A stretch of 64,000 nt of DNA, from the NCBI GenBank assembly GCA_963931925.1, contig OZ007569.1:42836021-42900020 (forward strand). Reading direction: 5' to 3'. Under the pieces are notes generated by a model. It saw only the letters and a program-made list of their open reading frames with translations. It made no database searches and was not told the DNA's origin. The translations under genes were made by a program, and so were the position numbers. This document shows positions 62,731 through 64,000 of the stretch, in pieces. How positions within the stretch are numbered: the first letter of the stretch is position 1; every line of letters begins with the position of its first letter. Source of the DNA: Onchidella celtica (taxonomy: Eukaryota > Mollusca > Gastropoda > Systellommatophora > Onchidiidae).

Positions 62731-64000
62731 TTTTGCATTTTAATGTAGTGGACCAAATTTGTTGACATTACATTTATAATTTTACTGTTATCATGGTCAA
62801 CAACTTTATCCTCTTTTGGACGCACACTCATATTTTCCCACCCTATCACACCATATACCAGTAAAAATGGAAAATCCAGAGCTTTTCATTCATAGCAAGT
62901 GTACATGGATGCATTGGCTCTGTAGTATTTTGTACGAGTTGTGCATCTTCGTAAAGGAAAGAACATCATCATCTAGAAATGGGCAACCTTGCAGCGTATG
63001 TTTTTCAGTTGATTTTAATTGCAGTTCTACTACATATAAATCTTTTAGCTGACAAAGTAACCTATGCTTTGTGCAGGAAAACTTTCCTTCGATATTGATT
63101 TTAATTGCATTCTACATTTAAATCTTTTAGCTGACAAAGTAACCTATGCTTTGTGCAGGAAAACTTTCCTTTTGATATATTTTAGGTGCAGAAGAAATTT
63201 ATTTTATTTTTTAAAATTAATATCTGCAAAACTTGCAGATGCTATCAAGACGTTGGACAGAGAGATAGCAAAACATCTGTTCTGACTTGACTTTTTGCGA
63301 AAAAAAGAAAGTCCTGGGTTGATTGAAATGTTGATCTCTACTCAATAATAATTTGAGTTTTGTAATGGTTATAAACTCAAATAATGGCATAATTGCTTTC
63401 CTGGTGAGAAAAACGCCTCAAAATGTATGAAAATAAATGTGTTGGCTTTAAGTGCGATTTCTCATTTTGTGATATCCATGATGTGTTTTATACCTTTATA
63501 GTGTTATAACTTTGGATTCTAGTGAAGATATTTTAAACACTTTAAAAACAAAATGCTCAGCAAAACCTCTGCTATATGATGGTGCAAAAACTCCAATTGT
63601 GAAATGTTCACATCACGACTGGTTTTCCTAGGTTGCCTCACATTTATCTTATAGTATACAAAAGATGATATCTGAGTCAGATTGTGTACATACTATGCTT
63701 GTCTACCGCAGTTATTTTCGGGTGTCTTTGTGGATAAACCAACAGTCTATTTATTAGGAAAGAATCCCAGTAAAAAATTTTGGTTCCATTAAGGGCCCCT
63801 GAAAATTTCACCTGATAGAAATATCAACCGTAACAAGGTTGTAGCAGCTTTCAGTACAGTAAAATGGTCTTTAATCCATAGCGCAAGTGGCGCACCAGTT
63901 ATGCACATCGACATGATATTTCAAGGACCAATATTATATATGCATCACTAAGCCTATATACGCCGTGATACAGTATAACAGGAATTTGATACAGTGAGGT
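62731..64000. other. window end, no supported gene
   Basis: Only short frames without domains. It contains an 82-bp tandem duplication at about 63013-63176 sharing TTTTAGCTGACAAAGTAACC and TGCAGGAAAACTTTCCTT. Confidence 0.5.
63013..63176. repeat. two-copy tandem duplication, period 82 bp
   Basis: AATCTTTTAGCTGACAAAGT with the following 40 bp is repeated almost exactly. Confidence 0.85.

Overview
The window is nuclear DNA from an invertebrate animal. Its genes are intron-rich, introns are packed with transposons, base composition is AT-rich, and no prokaryotic signal is present. The transposon set suggests a lophotrochozoan, most likely a gastropod mollusc: an element with a RAG1-type N-terminal zinc region, CR1/jockey-like and RTE/Nimb-like LINEs, a Ty3/Gypsy element primed by tRNA-Leu, and many TACATGTA and TAGGCCTA octamers. 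This assignment is inference.

Four host genes can be supported. (1) An F-box/LRR gene on the minus strand (222-1070, first coding exon only). (2) A three-exon TTC9C-like TPR gene on the minus strand (19851-28512). (3) A complete eight-exon eIF3 subunit k gene on the plus strand (28946-46308), divergent from the TPR gene across a 433-bp shared promoter region. (4) A THAP-domain gene on the plus strand (5' exon near 54.7 kb, coding from 56239) with an array of 17-residue repeats and a C-terminal coiled coil.

Layout: 1-7 kb holds the F-box exon and plain intergenic DNA. From 7.15 to 13.22 kb an LTR retrotransposon sits inside a TCTA microsatellite. From 13.2 to 19.8 kb there is a minisatellite, an inverted-repeat pair and a SINE. 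The TPR gene introns (20-28 kb) hold a 1-kb TIR element, a hairpin element, a dead LINE and a MITE. The eIF3K introns (29-46 kb) hold two TIR-bounded units with nested MITEs, a 3.6-kb inverted-repeat-bounded block rich in GACGTC, nuclear-receptor-like palindromes, and a 4.06-kb RAG1-like transposon antisense in the last intron. From 46 to 54 kb are a LINE fragment and a CR1/jockey-like LINE interrupted by a solo LTR. The rest is the THAP gene with its likely 3' exons.

Two observations stand out. First, the LTRs at 7-13 kb contain a 1277-bp GT-AG intron that is precisely absent from the third LTR copy at 51.8 kb, so that copy appears to descend from spliced RNA. Second, the transposon at 41072-45130 joins a RAG1-like N-terminal zinc region to a RAG1-like zinc/catalytic core in one reading frame with a single stop codon. 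Its ends start with CAC and have two conserved blocks whose spacing differs by 10 bp between the two termini, reminiscent of 12/23 recombination signals.
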